The translations under genes and the position numbers were made by a program. A stretch of DNA of 64,000 nucleotides from positions 88,723,135-88,787,134 of the forward strand of contig CM054180.1 in NCBI GenBank assembly GCA_028829895.1, read 5' to 3'. Source of the stretch: Sinotaia quadrata. Taxonomy: Eukaryota; Mollusca; Gastropoda; Architaenioglossa; Viviparidae. Of the stretch, positions 12,014 through 25,680 are shown in pieces. Below the pieces are notes generated by a model. The model worked only from the letters and a program-made list of their open reading frames with translations. It was not told where the DNA came from and searched no databases. The stretch's first letter is position 1. Every line of letters starts with the position of its first letter.

Positions 12014-13739
12014 GGTAAATCCCTAGTGACCAGAAATATTAATCTTCTGACAAAAGAATAGAATTATCAGCCTCAACAATATCAGAGTCAGCAGTTGAAT
12101 GACAGCCAGTAAATGAAGCTGAATGCATGTTTCGATGAAGATGCCATAACTTGTCTCAATAAATGAAGGCAACAGAAAAAATAAATTTAAAAAAAATACG
12201 CTTTTAGATCAAATGAACAGTCTAATTCTAACTGTCCAATTGTAGAAGTGATAGCATGTGCCTGCTAAGGGAAACACACTTGTTTGACACCGATTAGCTT
12301 ATTTGACAGACTAAGAAAATGTGTGTGCTTTGATGACACCAGCATCACTGTACAATATTGATGTATTTACGTTTTGTGATGCTAAGGGCACTGTAACAGG
12401 CAACAGGTTAAAAACTTCAAATTAATGGCTGTCACTATATGATTTTTGGAGATTGTAAACTCATTCATATTTTCTGATAAATTCAATTGTCATATTTTTT
12501 AATAAATTCAAAACATCCAAAACTGTCATTATCTTGACCATGTGTTGATTCCTCACCATATGGTCATCTATTTCTCATGATACGTGCTTTTATAAATTCT
12601 CTTAATTCCTTATTTGGTTTAATAATATGTAAATAAAATCTTTATGGGTTGATTGGCAGCCACTTTCTTTTTTGTTTGTATGTAAACCAAAAACAAATCA
12701 AATTGCACAAAAAAATAATCTTACTGAATTAACCAAACAATAAAATTCAAAATAACTAGTATTTGTGAGAAGTTCTAGTCTAGAATTGAAAATGTATGTT
12801 GTAGATTAGTTATATAGTTTGCAAATGTTCTTAGTGCTCCAATATCATATCTCAGGCTTTTGAACAGCATACCAGAAACAACCAAAGTGAATGCCGAAGA
12901 AATGAAAACTCTGTGATGGTGATTTTCATGGGAAAAGCATGGAGCCAAAATTTTTTTTTTAAATTTCACGGTCAACACAAGACCACTAACGGAATAAGGG
13001 GAGTAACTGCATATACTCCAACAAATGTAACTTTTAATTTGTTCACCAAATTTCACTTAGTTTAGACAGACATGTGTAGACATAGTATAAGTGTATCATG
13101 TCATGCATAAATATATATACATTGAATGAATGCAGTATATTCATAAATGTGCGTGGATGCATCATGTATGACGTTTGTTGATGAGCCAAATAGAAAATAT
13201 TAGCAAATGTGCAGTAGATTTTTGCCTGAGCAAGTGAAGTGCATGCAAATAAATCAAGTGCATCAGCAAATTAAGATCACAAGATGCAAAGCTTCTAGAA
13301 CCTTCTGAAACTCTCAGAATAAGGAAGAAGGAGATTAGAATTTTCATGATAAGAAAGGGAATTTTACATGATGACAGTAACTTCATTTTGTGGTGAAACT
13401 TCATATACAGGAAATTACGTTGTGTTTGTGTTTACTAAGGAGAGTTGGGAATGTCTCTTTAGCCCCTGTTTCTTCATCCGTCGATCGCCAAGTATTAAAA
13501 CATTGAGGCAACTTGTTCAAATACATCATGGTGAAGTGAAAAGTTCAACCTTCAGGACAGCTTATTTATGCAACATCATATGAATGCAGTTAATGACAGA
13601 CGAGTCATTCAGTCTCTCTGTCTGAGCTTTGTTTTGAAAGTTCTATGCCACAGTGGAGGGTTGGTAATTTTGGAGTCATACAGATCCAAAAGGTACTGCA
13701 TCCATAGATGCGAGGACACGTTCACTAGACAATCTACCT

Positions 13740-14489
13740 CAGGGGTCTCAAACTCATTTTGCCTGGGGGCCACTGGAAGTAGAATCTGGGTGAAGCTGGG
13801 CCGCATCATTATTCCCTGCTGCCAGAGACCTGGCAACACTTCCTCTTACACAGCTCAGACACATTTGGCTTCAGGGAGGAAGCCACTGTGACCCTCAGTA
13901 TGGCTTGAAGATGCTCATCAGTAAGTTTGTCCTTGAATTTTGACTTATTCAAGTTCATGGTGGAGAAGAGCTATTCACACAGATAGGTGCTCCCCAAAAG
14001 GCACTTGGTCCGCTTGAACATCCTAGAAAGCTCAGGGAAGGTAAGGGGCAATTCTCTCAAAAACTGTCCAAGCTTGTCTGCTTTTCCACTCACCTCCCTG
14101 AACTTGGCTTTGAGTTCAGAATTACACTTTTGTCAATTAGATCCATTTGAAGCACAGGAGGGACATCTTCCACATTGAAGAAAGGGTCAGCAAATATTTG
14201 AAAGGTGGTTCTGTGTTTCTTGAAATCTGCAAACCTGTGATCAAATTCTTTCCTGCAACATACTTCTCACCACTGAATGGTGTGCCAGAATCCATGTGTG
14301 CCTTAAATGCTGGGAAATGGCAGATCCTGAGGTATGGTAGCCCACAGGTGACAAAAACTATAAAACTCCCAGGGTGCATGAGAAAAACGTGTGGGCCGCA
14401 CTATCACTTAACTTTAATATCAAGTGGGGCCACAAAATATCATCTGGCGGGCCACAATTGGCCTGCGGGCTGTGAGTTTGAGACCCCTG
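13740..14489 (-). mobile_element. Non-autonomous hAT (Charlie-like) element
   Basis: The ends are perfect 16-bp inverted repeats CAGGGGTCTCAAACTC and GAGTTTGAGACCCCTG. They are flanked by an exact 8-bp target duplication ATCTACCT at 13732-13739 and 14490-14497. The 750-bp body keeps only the 3' part of a transposase on the minus strand. FADPFFNVEDVPPVLQMDLI (about 14215-14150) is followed by a stretch near 13985-13860 resembling LFSTMNLNKSKFKDKLTDEH, the hAT C-terminal dimerisation region. It is an internally deleted relative of ZBED/SCAND3-type hAT transposons, the same group as 40345-42775. Confidence 0.9.
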
Positions 14490-17400
14490 ATCTACCTGGT
14501 AATGACATATGTCACTGAGGTCCCCCATCTAAACGGCATCCAGAGAAATCAGCGATAATTACCAAGCTTGGCATCAGCCAAACACCACAGATCCACCCAT
14601 ACATGGGAAATCTGAAAGAAGGTGACCTGATCTGCAGATCATCGCTGTGAAGTAATGCGACAAATTGTGTCATCCTTCTTCATCGAATTTGAGCGATGCT
14701 ACGAATTGTGCCACTAATTTTTGAATCAACTTGCAAGCTGACACTACGACCTACATCACCTCTCTTCAAACATTGGCAGTACTGAGTAGTTATAAAAGGC
14801 AAAAAGCACACCTAGAACTTTGTAGCAGATTTAAGATGTTTTATACATGTAATACAAACTTGAATATACCATGGTAAATCCACACCTATTTTGTGTATGA
14901 ATTATTTTTCATGTTAGCGGTGCAATTTACTGCATAAGAATTTACTTTTATTTTCACTTTTTAAAATTTCATCATTTTCATTCCCCCCTTCCCTAGAGTG
15001 TTTGACATTGGAAAGGTGTATGACTGATTTAACCAATTTGTGAAAGAAACGCCCAATTAGGTTAATAAAACTTAATTCACACTTTCTAAAACTCATTATT
15101 CACAGTTTTTGAGAGGGGCAAAAGAGTTCGTATCTGTATTGTTTCGTTTCATTCATCAGTTTGTCCAATACTCATTACCATCATATTCGCACACTCGCAT
15201 GCACAGCCAATAAAATGTTCCTTTGCTCGACAGAATAAATCGGGCCACCCAAATGACAATGGTGTTTATCTTGTGTCATTTGTAAAATCTTAAAGACAAC
15301 ATATTACTGGCACGTCACGAGCTGCCTTGCTCCCTTAACAGAGAGAGATACACCGGAACAGCCAAACGAGACACCCCACCCCACCCCCAGTCATGACAGT
15401 GATAATATGACTTGCAAATGTTTTCACAACAATTTAATTTAAAATAGACATATTTATGCAAACTGATGGAGAAGAAAATATTTCTTTAAAAATCAAGATC
15501 TTCTCAAATAAAATTTAAAGGTTTATAAACCATTGGCAAATTCAAGTTCTTTTTAAGTACAAAATAAAATTCAAGTACTTTTCAAGATGGTTCTCCTTTT
15601 CAAGGTTGCTACCATCACTATGACTAGCAGTGGCTATAGAATTATTTTCAAGACTAAGCACGTCTATTGTGACAATTATAAATACTGTTGTTGGTTTTTT
15701 ATTTAATATTTTCAATGCAGTGAATGGGTTCAATGAAATAATGCAATTACACATATAAGTTTTGTCATACAACCAGACTGATTGATATATGACATCTCCC
15801 CACTCACAATCCAACATGCCTAGCCAAGTGTATACAGCAGATAGACTGAACAGAGAATATGATGAATGAAATGGTAATTTTTAAATATGTAACAAAAGGG
15901 TAGATGGAAACCTTTGGCTGCAATAGGAGAAGTTGAACAAAAGACAAAACAAAAACTACAGTTAAACAGATAAACACCATCTTAATATAATACTATAAAA
16001 ATGTTATATCAATAGCTCATGCTCTTAAGTTGATGAGAATCAATCTACTAAAGTCTTCATTCATCAAAATACAATTGACTTGCAATACATCTGTGGTGAG
16101 GAGGATTCTAGAGTAGCAGTAGTCTTGCAGAGGGCAGGTTTGCTGTCTAAGGATGAATCAGTTTGGTCTAGGATAAGTAAAATGGTAGCCGACCAAGTAT
16201 CACAGGTCTGTGATAATTATATATACCTTTGAGCCAGAGTTGGACTAACCGGAATCACAGCATCTGTGCACTTATTCACAAAAGAAACTTCAGGGAAAAA
16301 ACCCAAAACACTGTAAACAAATAAAGTCCCACTTTAAATTACATGCTTTTTGTCTACAGAGTATAGTCATTTGTTACACTGTTCCAATATAGACTTCCAC
16401 ACTCTCATATTCATACAAAATGTGATGATAATAAAAATTTTCTAGACAAGATAACATAACTAATATCTTATAATACTGACTAAGACAAATGGTATACAGT
16501 ACTTGTCAAATGCAGTCTTTTAAATTGTTTGCTTTAGTTCTAAAATTCAGTTGAATATATAAACTAATCATAGAATTATTTGATATCTGTATACAGAGAA
16601 TTTGTGTGCTAAATGAAAACAAATTAATATTTAAAAAGTACTAGAAAATTCATAAATTACTATTATTTAAACAAAATGTCATTGAAAACAATTCAATAGA
16701 AAATATTTTTTTAAAAAGGACAATTTTATATTAAGCAAATATGTGAGAAAGAGGAAAAGATTTTTTAAAAATAATTTACAAACAGTTGAATAGGAAAGGA
16801 ATTGCTATTTCAGATCTTAGAAAATAGTTTACAAAATATTTGGATAAACAATGATACAGTAAAAGGAAAACAATCTTTACATAAAGAATAAAGTGTTTCT
16901 CTTACCTTGCACACGTATTCACAACAGATCAACATTATAACGAGTGTTTAAATCTCTATGATCTCAGTATTGGTACAGAGGCAAGAAACTTAGACGGTGG
17001 TTTTTATACTGAAACTATTGAAGCATCCATCAAAATGGTGGTATTAATGTGAGCATATAAAGGTTCCAGCGCTTGTAAGCTCAGCCGGGGTGAAAGGAAA
17101 TATGTACCATGTACACAATATTTTGAAAGTGAGGTCATGCCTGATTACCCTATTTTAACAGAATAGTTTGGGAATCTTTAAGTGGCAAATTAAAATTTCT
17201 TGAGAAAATCCTACTGGGAGACAAAAGAACTTTATTCACATTAATATAAAAAGTATGAGTAGAAAAATACAAAACTAATAAGAATGTGATTACAAATACA
17301 ATGATTATAAAAAAAAAATCATCAAAACCAATTCATGAACATTAGATATTTACATTATTTATATCCTTTCTGCTTTAAAAGAAATAAATAATCTTAATAC

Positions 17401-17800
17401 ATTTAGTAAAATCTGCAAATATTGTCAAGACATTTTTGATCATTATTTCGTTGAGAATTTCAATAAAGGTGACCACCCCTATTGGAATAAAAATTCAAAC
17501 TTTCCCCCACTTTTTATCATAAACCACAAACAATAGTATATTACCTGGTATACAACAAAATTATTATTGGTATAAAACAAAAATGGATGCAATTTCAATA
17601 ATAAAGAATATAAATTTTAAAAATCCACTGAAATAACATCTAAAGCTTTTCAAAGTAGCAATTATGAAGGTTGGAGATAAATTAACTAGTCACATTAGAA
17701 CTGTCAGAAATGTAATTTATAAAAAACAATCGTAAAAGTAACTAATTATTTTCAAACTGTTATCACTTATCACTTGGCCTTGCACCTCTAGTGAGTCAAG

Positions 17801-17950
17801 ATGCACCCAGCCTTTATCCTTTGGATTATTGGAAAAACAGCAATGGAAAGGCGAGTTAAAAGAGCCTCAGCCTACAACATTCCCATGCCCTTGTCAGGGC
17901 AGGAAGAGGAAAAAAAGCAACAGAAAGAAGATGATTCTGAAGAAGAAGAT
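17801..17950 (+). other. Acidic ORF segment ahead of the LINE remnant
   Basis: An open stretch starting at 17801 encodes basic then acidic sequence (EEEKKQQKEDDSEEEDDSDL). It then runs out of frame into the LINE remnant. I do not recognise it. It may be older LINE or other transposon coding, or chance purine-rich DNA. Confidence 0.25.
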
Positions 17951-19050
17951 GACTCTGATCTAGATGACTACAAGGAAGAGCAGCCAATGAGATCCTTGGC
18001 AAACATAGACGAGCAAAGAAATCTTGGGTTACAGCTAGCATCCTTGATCTGGGTGACAAGCATTGAGAGCTAAAGAGGAAGAAATCAGAAGTAGAAGGAG
18101 CAAAACAATACAGGGAAATCAACCAGATTATCAAGAAAAACATGAAAAAGGCAAAGGAGACATGGATTGAAGACCAGTGTAAAGATATGGAAAATAATCT
18201 AAAGAAAAATAATAACAAAAAAAGCATACCAACTAGTGAAAGACCTGACCACTATAAAACCATTCAAGATAGTGGAGGGAATTGTCTTACAGAAGACCAA
18301 GACATTCTTAAGAGATGGACAGAATATTGCTCAATACAACCATAGACCTACAGGGGATCCAGACATACTCAACACCCACCAGTGAACAACACTGACAACT
18401 ACCCCATCCTCCGAGAAGAAGTAGAGATTGCAGTGAAATCAGTGAAAAAGGGGAAGGCAGTAGGAATAGACATATATATGCAGAACTAGTCTAAGAAGGG
18501 GGAGAAGCCATGATAAAAGCCCTACTAACAATCTGCAATAAGAACTGGCAGACATGCGAAAGGCCAATACCATGGACTCATAATAACTCTCCCCTGAAAA
18601 AGGCAATCTGCAGCAATGTCAAAACTATCGTACAATAAGTCTTATATGCCATACAAGCAAAGTCATGCTAAAGATCATATTTAACAGACTGAAGATGCAG
18701 GCAGAGGAAATCATAGCTGAAGAACAGGCAGGCTTCAGACCAGGAAGAAGCACAACTGAACAGATTTATAACCTGCTATGTGAGAAGTACCTCCAGCACC
18801 AAGACCTTTATCATGTACATTTTAAGAAGGCGTTTGACAAGGTGTGGCATGTAGCCCTTTGGTCCACCATGAAGCTGTACAACATATATGCCAACCTGAT
18901 CAAAGTCAGAGAAAGCCTTTAAAGCAAGGCCACCAGTGCAGTATGCTTCAAGGCCAATTAGGAGATTGGTTCAACAGTGAGAATAAGACAAGGCTGCTTA
19001 CTTTTGCCTATTCTCTTCAACATCTTTGAAAAAAAGAATAATGAGAGATG
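17950..19050 (+). pseudogene. Broken LINE reverse transcriptase
   Basis: Plus-strand fragments in several frames come from a LINE endonuclease-RT protein. A segment resembling AKKSWVTASILDLGDKH lies at about 18010-18065. A Lys-rich linker follows at 18070-18230, then RT motifs at 18665-18920: LKMQAEEIIAEEQAGFRPGR, then LYHVHFKKAFDKVWHVALWS. A VRQGCLL-like piece is near 18980. QAGFRPGRST and FKKAFDKVWH are RT motifs. Stops and shifts occur throughout, and the YxDD site is not seen because the copy ends near 19040. Confidence 0.82.
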
Positions 19051-20178
19051 GACTATTATGTGATTTTAATTTGAGCCATGCTTTTATTTTGTTTTTGTTT
19101 GTAATAAATGATATCATTGGTCAATAATTGAAATTAGCAAATGATAAAGAGTAAAACTGTTTTTGAAGATTGCAAACAGAACACATATTTAAAACCTATT
19201 ATGATGATGGAAAACACCAATGAGGGACATGCATTTTCCACTTTTCCCAAAACATCAATTTGAGTTTATGGCTCAGTGCTCTAGAAAAGTACATGAGTGG
19301 CATAATTATAATTTTTTTAATATTTTTTAATAAAACATAGGGACTATTTAACTGTTTTCAGAAAAAATAATAATCAAGTAAATCAAAATATATATAACTG
19401 TATATCAGTATGTTGATCAGTTTAAAGCTGAAATACCTGTAATGGCATACCAGTACAATGAAAATTTAAAAAATAAAACCACAAATTATAAGAAGATGAG
19501 CACAGCTGATCCAATCTTGTAAAAGCATATAAATGAAATTAAATATAAGTTTCTTTTAAAAAAAAACATTTTAAAAAAAATCAGTGTGTCACTTAATACA
19601 ATGATTGCTACAGAGCTAGATGAAAGATCTGATAATGTGTAGGCAAAGAAAATCAGAATGAACAAAACCCAAACACACAATATAAGCCAGCCAGATTTAA
19701 ATGATGCTTAAAAGTAGGCAGGGATCTGAAAACACACAAAGCACTGAAAAAAGGGCATATCAGTCATTTATTAAAAATAATATATCAATTTATTGTGATA
19801 TGAATGTCAATTCAACCTATAGCATGTAATTATCATCAACTAATTTAGTATGCATACACAGCATTCATCCTCATGATTCTGCCAATAGTCTGCAGTCTTA
19901 TTAATCAGTTAAAACTGAGAGAAAACAAAGTTATTTGTAGTGTATTTTATAAAATTATACCACTGTATTTAACTAAATAAAAAGGTAAAAATTAAACCAA
20001 CTAATAATTGCATTTATCATGTGGTAAGAGAAAGTAAAAGATATACAGTTTATGCAACTATCAATATTGGCTGTGAAGTGCAGCCACATGACACACTGTG
20101 CATGTTGTGACTTCATCAGCTATCATGCAACATGGTGTAGCCAGTTACCATGATTAATGCATTACAGTTATTGCCATT

Positions 20179-20201
20179 AAAAAAAAAAAAAAAAAAAAAA
20201 C
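20179..20201 (+). repeat. Poly-A tract
   Basis: A run of about 21 A residues. It may be a retroposon tail, but no retroposon body is recognisable to its left. Confidence 0.6.
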
Positions 20202-20460
20202 TTTCGAAGAAATTGATTCATTTATAATTTTGCAGTTCAGATGAACTGTAGTACCTGCTTGTAATGCCATATGATAATTTTTTTAATTTTGCTGAAGATG
20301 TTTAAATTTTTTAGTTATTCATCTGCTCAGCCGTCATAATAATTAAATTGTGCCCTTAAGTTTTGACTTCAGATAAAAAAAAACCTCTTGGCTTGATGCA
20401 AAAACACAGAACTGAAATTTGTATATAAAATAGCCCACAAAGTAAATGGGTAGCACTGAG

Positions 20461-21385
20461 AGGTCACTGACTTCATACCTTCCAACTATAGAGAGGGGTG
20501 ATGTGGGTGGGGGGTTATTTTTATTGATTTTTTAATTGTAAAGTGCTATTTGCTGCACTGGCTCTGATTACTGGATGTGTGATTTGTAATTATATTTAAT
20601 ACAGATGTAAATACTATCCATCCATTCATCTCTCTGTACCTGCCTACCTACCTATCTATAATCAGTGCTATCATATGTACTAAAGTAAGAAGATCTATCA
20701 TTATCATCCTATTCAAATGTTAAGACTGAAAATATAATGAATTGCAAAATCTTCTCTCTTCCCTCATCCCTCTTGTTCCTGCCTCAAGTTGCACAACAGA
20801 AAACAAAAGTTCATCATATTTTGCAGCCATGGCAATATAGGCTATCCAATGTTTTGTGGCTCTAGACAAAATTAGTTGCAAACTAATTAATTTCTTTTCA
20901 ATCTACTATCCACAATCCACAAATAAATGTAGGTCACTGACCTCGCACTCCAACTATAGAGAGGGATGAGGTGGATGTTTGTGGGGATTTTTGTAAAGTG
21001 CCATTTGCTGCACTGGCTCTGATTATGGAATGTGATTTGAAATTATTTTTAAAAGATCATAAAAGAGTTTCTGAAGCAGATCCATCCATCCATCCATCCA
21101 TCCACCCACCCACCCACCCATCCATCCATGATTAATGCTATCAGATATACAAGGGTAAGTAGATCTATTATCATCCTATTATCATTCAAATGTTAAGAGA
21201 CCGAAAATGTTAAATAATTGCAAAATTTCTCTCCCTCTCCATCCTTCTTCAGGCTGCACAACAAAAAAACCAATGCCTTTTTGTAAGTTCATCATATGTT
21301 TTGCAGCTCCTTATATAAAATTAGGTGCAACATGCAAACTAATGAACTTCTTTTGAATTCATTACCATAATCCAAAAGTAAGTGT
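20461..21385. repeat. Tandem duplication, about 470-bp unit
   Basis: Unit 1 is 20461-20930 and unit 2 is 20931 to about 21385. Both begin AGGTCACTGAC, then share TCCAACTATAGAGAGGG, TGCTGCACTGGCTCTGATTA, a CATC/CACC microsatellite and TCAAATGTTAAGA. Divergence is substantial (roughly a fifth by eye), so the duplication is old. No coding is visible. Confidence 0.8.
21080..21130 (+). repeat. Microsatellite (ATCC)n(ACCC)n
   Basis: A tetranucleotide array of ATCC changes to ACCC and back, inside the second unit of the 470-bp duplication. Unit 1 has a shorter degenerate version near 20615-20660. Confidence 0.85.
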
Positions 21386-24300
21386 CTGAATAATTAAAAT
21401 AAATGTCTGAATAAGTAAGAGAAAATTTTCAAAATTATCTTCTGCCGTCTAACTCATTGTCTGCACAAGAGGGTATTCAAATAAAAGGCACTCTGCATTA
21501 AATTCCCTTTTACTGCATGGTAAAATTTAGCCAAGCTGTAGCTTTTACTGCTGCAACCATTCACATAACATAATAATCAATCCAAAACAAACTCAATGTT
21601 AAACATGAGACTTGAAGTATTCACAGATTTTGTTATTTTGTTTTTTTGTAAATGATCTACACTAGGCTACTGGCTTTTTTGCTGACCAAAGTAAAATTAT
21701 TATCCTGCAAATGAATGCTTGTAGCTTAAGATGTGATTCATAATTATTTTCTTCCTTCTCTGTAACAGTTGGTTTGAAAAAATAACTAACTATCCAACAA
21801 GCCATCTATCTATAAATATGAGTACTATAAATGTGAGAGGTAGTACATCTGTTACTAATCCCATTCACACAAAAAGGTTTCCTCTTGCTTCTTGACTAGC
21901 AGCTATCAGTTTGTCTAAGCATTAATGAATGTATTTACCTATTGATCTGTCTGGTGTGTAACCAATTTCTTATGGCTTGGTTCTATCTAAGCTGCATGAT
22001 AAGGGACAAGTGCAGAACATAACACCAATATCTATAGTCATTCATATGCTGCAATGTAATTTATTAGGACCATTACAAAACACAACCACTGTTATCACTT
22101 ATAATAAAACTTTTTAGCCTCTGGAGAATTTTTCAGTTTCTGGCCATTTTCTTCTAAGCAATGGCTAAATTTAGCTAATTTCTACCTAGTGTTTTGCAAT
22201 CCAGTGCTAAGGCAGAAGTCAGCAAATATAATTTTTACATTATCATTTTTATGCTAATAGGGAAATCCATGATTGTGAACATTGCATCAGTGGCTGAAAC
22301 TGGTAAACCATGTAAACAAACTGATAACATTTTATTGGCAAAGTTTAGTACATCAAGATCTGTGTTTTCAAGGAAATGTGTGAAATGTGCATGAGTATAT
22401 TAATGTGTTTATGCATATGTATGTATGCAGATATATATATGGGTGTGTGATTTTAATACTTTTTCATATAAACTGGGATTTTGTGTTTTAGAAAGTATTA
22501 AGTGTATTAAAACAATACTGTATCAAATATATCCCATAAATCCTAAGGTCACTCTTTTAGTTAAGGACAATTTTTAAAGCAGGGATTTGGCAAGCATTGA
22601 GTTAACTGTGATGAATTTACCTTATATAAATTGTGAGAATCAGAATTTGAACTGTATATAATACAAAGGAGAACATTCCATGTAACACTATTAGTATTAC
22701 ATATAATATAAAAAAAACTGAGAAAAATAATAATACAAAAGAGATAAATATAAAACTTTATTACTTAATCAAAATTTGTATCACTATATGATAATAAAAC
22801 AAACAACAAAAAAAAACCCAACAAAAATGTCGATCTAAATTACTAATATCAAATTATTAATATCAAAATGAAAACTGCAAAATATGTTTTGTAAACAGCT
22901 TAAAATGAATAAACAGGATACAATGTTCTGGCAAGTATGAAGTTGTCAATAGTCTATAGTTAGTAGTAGGTCATTTAGTAATATTGTATATGGTTGTCAC
23001 TGTAAATAGTGAGGAACAGAATGGAAGTTAGAATTTCATAAGGCCTGTTAAGTGAGTAAGATATACTCAGTCTTGGGATTTAAGGACAGTTTTCCTTGAT
23101 ATTAGTTGTAAATAAGTCCATCGATACATGCAAAATGCAGCAACAAAGCTACTACAACCTGAACAAATACTATTAGCAGATTTATAAAACAATATTTCAG
23201 ACACTGTCATGCTAGCTGCCATGCAAAAGTTAATGCAACTTTTACAAATTGGTACAAACTATGATTTGTATCAAATATTTTGTAACAAATCAGTGTTCAA
23301 AATCATTATCTGTGAAGCTATATATAAATCTAACAAATATGCCTAAAAAGAAAAAAAATTAATACAAAACCAAAAAAGTTTATGAAGTAACTTTACCTCA
23401 TGCCTTTTTTATTATTTCAAAATTGCACTCCAAAAATAAGACAACAAAGATCTATTAAGAGTAACAAAAATCTATTGAAAATGCTGGTGTGAAGTTATTA
23501 TACTAGTCAAAGATCATATACTGATAATTTTGCAACAAGTTAGGAAATGAAATCATTTCTAAATAGCAAAATCCTGGCATAAGAATAATATCCAATTAAA
23601 AGGGAATTATCAGTTCAGAAAAGAAAAGAAAAAGGTAATATTTTTAATCATTCAGTGCTCAGATGTTAATTATGCAATCTTTACAAGAAATGCACTTTCT
23701 AAAAGAACTAAATAAATAAAATTGAAATCCAAGAGGAACAAGATTTTATGAGAAATAATTTAATAAAATATGTTGTGTAAAAATGTTCTGATTATACTAA
23801 TATATGTTTTATTTCCATGAAGAAATATCAATGAAAATATAGATGTTGTTGCAGTTGTTTATATTCACTTCCAGCATTTTCACCTTTTCTATCATTGCAA
23901 TGTGCTCAACATAAAGATAATTATTTAAATGAATTAAAGGCAAATTTAATGTAAATATTAACTGCCAAACACAAGCTATACTCACTTTGCCCTATGGCAC
24001 AAACATCCAAGGAAATTGATGACAAAAATAAAAACGAAAATATTTAAAATTTAGTAATCTTTGGGTAATTTACTAATTACTACAAAATGAAAATAATTAT
24101 ATACAATAAACAAATATGTCTACATATAAATTTCCTCTCTTCCCCAAACACACTTTCATTCTTTTATATACCAATAAAACAGGAATATGTCTAATTATAT
24201 CATCAAACAGCTTATTCTCTTATCTCTAAAGAGCACATATTGATGATATTCTACTATGTAAAATACAGACCAAAAAAATATGCTTTAAAAAGAGAGAAGC

Positions 24301-24772
24301 AAATATTTTAAACTTTGAAACTTAAATTATTAGTTTACTACTGCTGAAATAACAAGTATATATGACTCTTGGCACTAAAGACAAATAAGTTTTAATAGGA
24401 ATTTCTAAAACTTACAATAAGATACAAGAAAGCATAAAGAGAACTGCTGTTCATGTAAAACTTAAAATTTGGACTGCTATTTTGCATAATTTGTTTCCTT
24501 TTCTGAATCTTTTTACATTACTAAGATAAAATTGCATTTTTTGTACTTATAATACGTGTAAAGGAGTAACATATATATATATACATACTATTACTCTAAC
24601 AAATGATAATAATTAATACTAATAGGTTACATAATCTTTGGTACAATTCAAACGAGACTTGGTAAATGAATGTCAATAAATATGAAACTAAAAGACTGAT
24701 GCTATAAACAGCAATGGGAAAAGAAAAAACAACAGCAAAATGGAGTAAAGCTGGTTGTGAAAGGATGAATAT

Positions 24773-25680
24773 TAAAAATGGATTATAAATATATATTTAT
24801 ATTTCAGTCATCTATAAACAGAATCACTTTTTTACTTTAAAAAAAAAAAAATATTTGTTGGTATTATATTCCAATGCACTAAATTAAAACTTCTCAAAAA
24901 TCTAAGCAGAAAATGTATTTATAGAACTCATGAATATCCACATATGAAATGTTAGTATCAACATTAAATTGCTGAATAATATTAATTAAATTTGAAAATT
25001 AGTAATTACTTAAGTTTTAAAAAGACAACCTTGGTTTCACAGGAAGAAGATAATTTATAATTGATGATTTACTTTAGGTCAGTAACTTCAGTTTATAACA
25101 GCAACATGAGGAATACTAGAGTGAAATGTTGGATTAGGTATTTAATTTTATAAACAAAACAAAATCTCTCAAAAGGACATTTTAATATTAGTGTGCATAT
25201 ATTAAATCTAGAGAAAAGAGACTAAAAATGGATTATAAATATACACATTTCAGTCATCTATAAATAGAATCAATTAATGAATTTTTAAAAAAATATATCT
25301 ATTTATTTATTGTCTTTAGCATTTTTAAAAAATTGTATTACATATATATATCAATGCACTAAAATAAAACTTCTCAAAGAGCTATTTTGCAAATGTACTT
25401 AAGGATAAATGAAATGCCAGTACCACCATTAAATTGCTGAATAATGTTAATTAAATTGATAATTAATTTTTTTTATTTTAAAAACCCTGACTTTATAGCA
25501 AGAAAATAATTTATAACTTATATGATTTACTTTAGGTCAATAACTTAAGTTTTTTATAACAATGTCATGAAGAATACTATAGAATAGAAATGTTGAAATC
25601 TGTATAGAATTTTATATAAAATAATATTTCAAAAGGACATTTTAATTTTAGTGTGTATATGTTAAATTTAGACAAAAGAA
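24773..25680. repeat. Tandem duplication, about 450-bp unit
   Basis: Unit 1 spans about 24773-25222 and unit 2 about 25223-25680. Shared landmarks are AAAATGGATTATAAATATA, TTTCAGTCATCTATAAA, CCATTAAATTGCTGAATAAT-like text, GATTTACTTTAGGTCA and AAAAGGACATTTTAAT. The duplication is AT-rich and non-coding, and diverged but collinear. Confidence 0.8.

Larger units (their letters stand above)
10829..12411 (-). mobile_element. piggyBac-derived element, copy A
   Basis: The right end is GGCAACAGG followed by TTAA (12408-12411); read inward it is TTAACCTGTTGC, as in piggyBac termini. Minus-strand remnants of the transposase N-terminal half are visible. Around 11985-11820, DIFQAFFPDNIVQQIVKYTN is the typical piggyBac phrase before NLYA. 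At about 11615-11560, LSCLHFSDNSM corresponds to the family LxRxLHFVDN. The left part (10829-11085) is a tandem array with a period of about 105 bp, about three units. No second TTAA end was found, so the left edge is uncertain. Frames are broken. Confidence 0.72.

Noticed and set aside
18065..18227. Minus-strand 123-codon ORF overlapping the LINE remnant
   Set aside because: It is the antisense shadow of the plus-strand LINE coding fragments.
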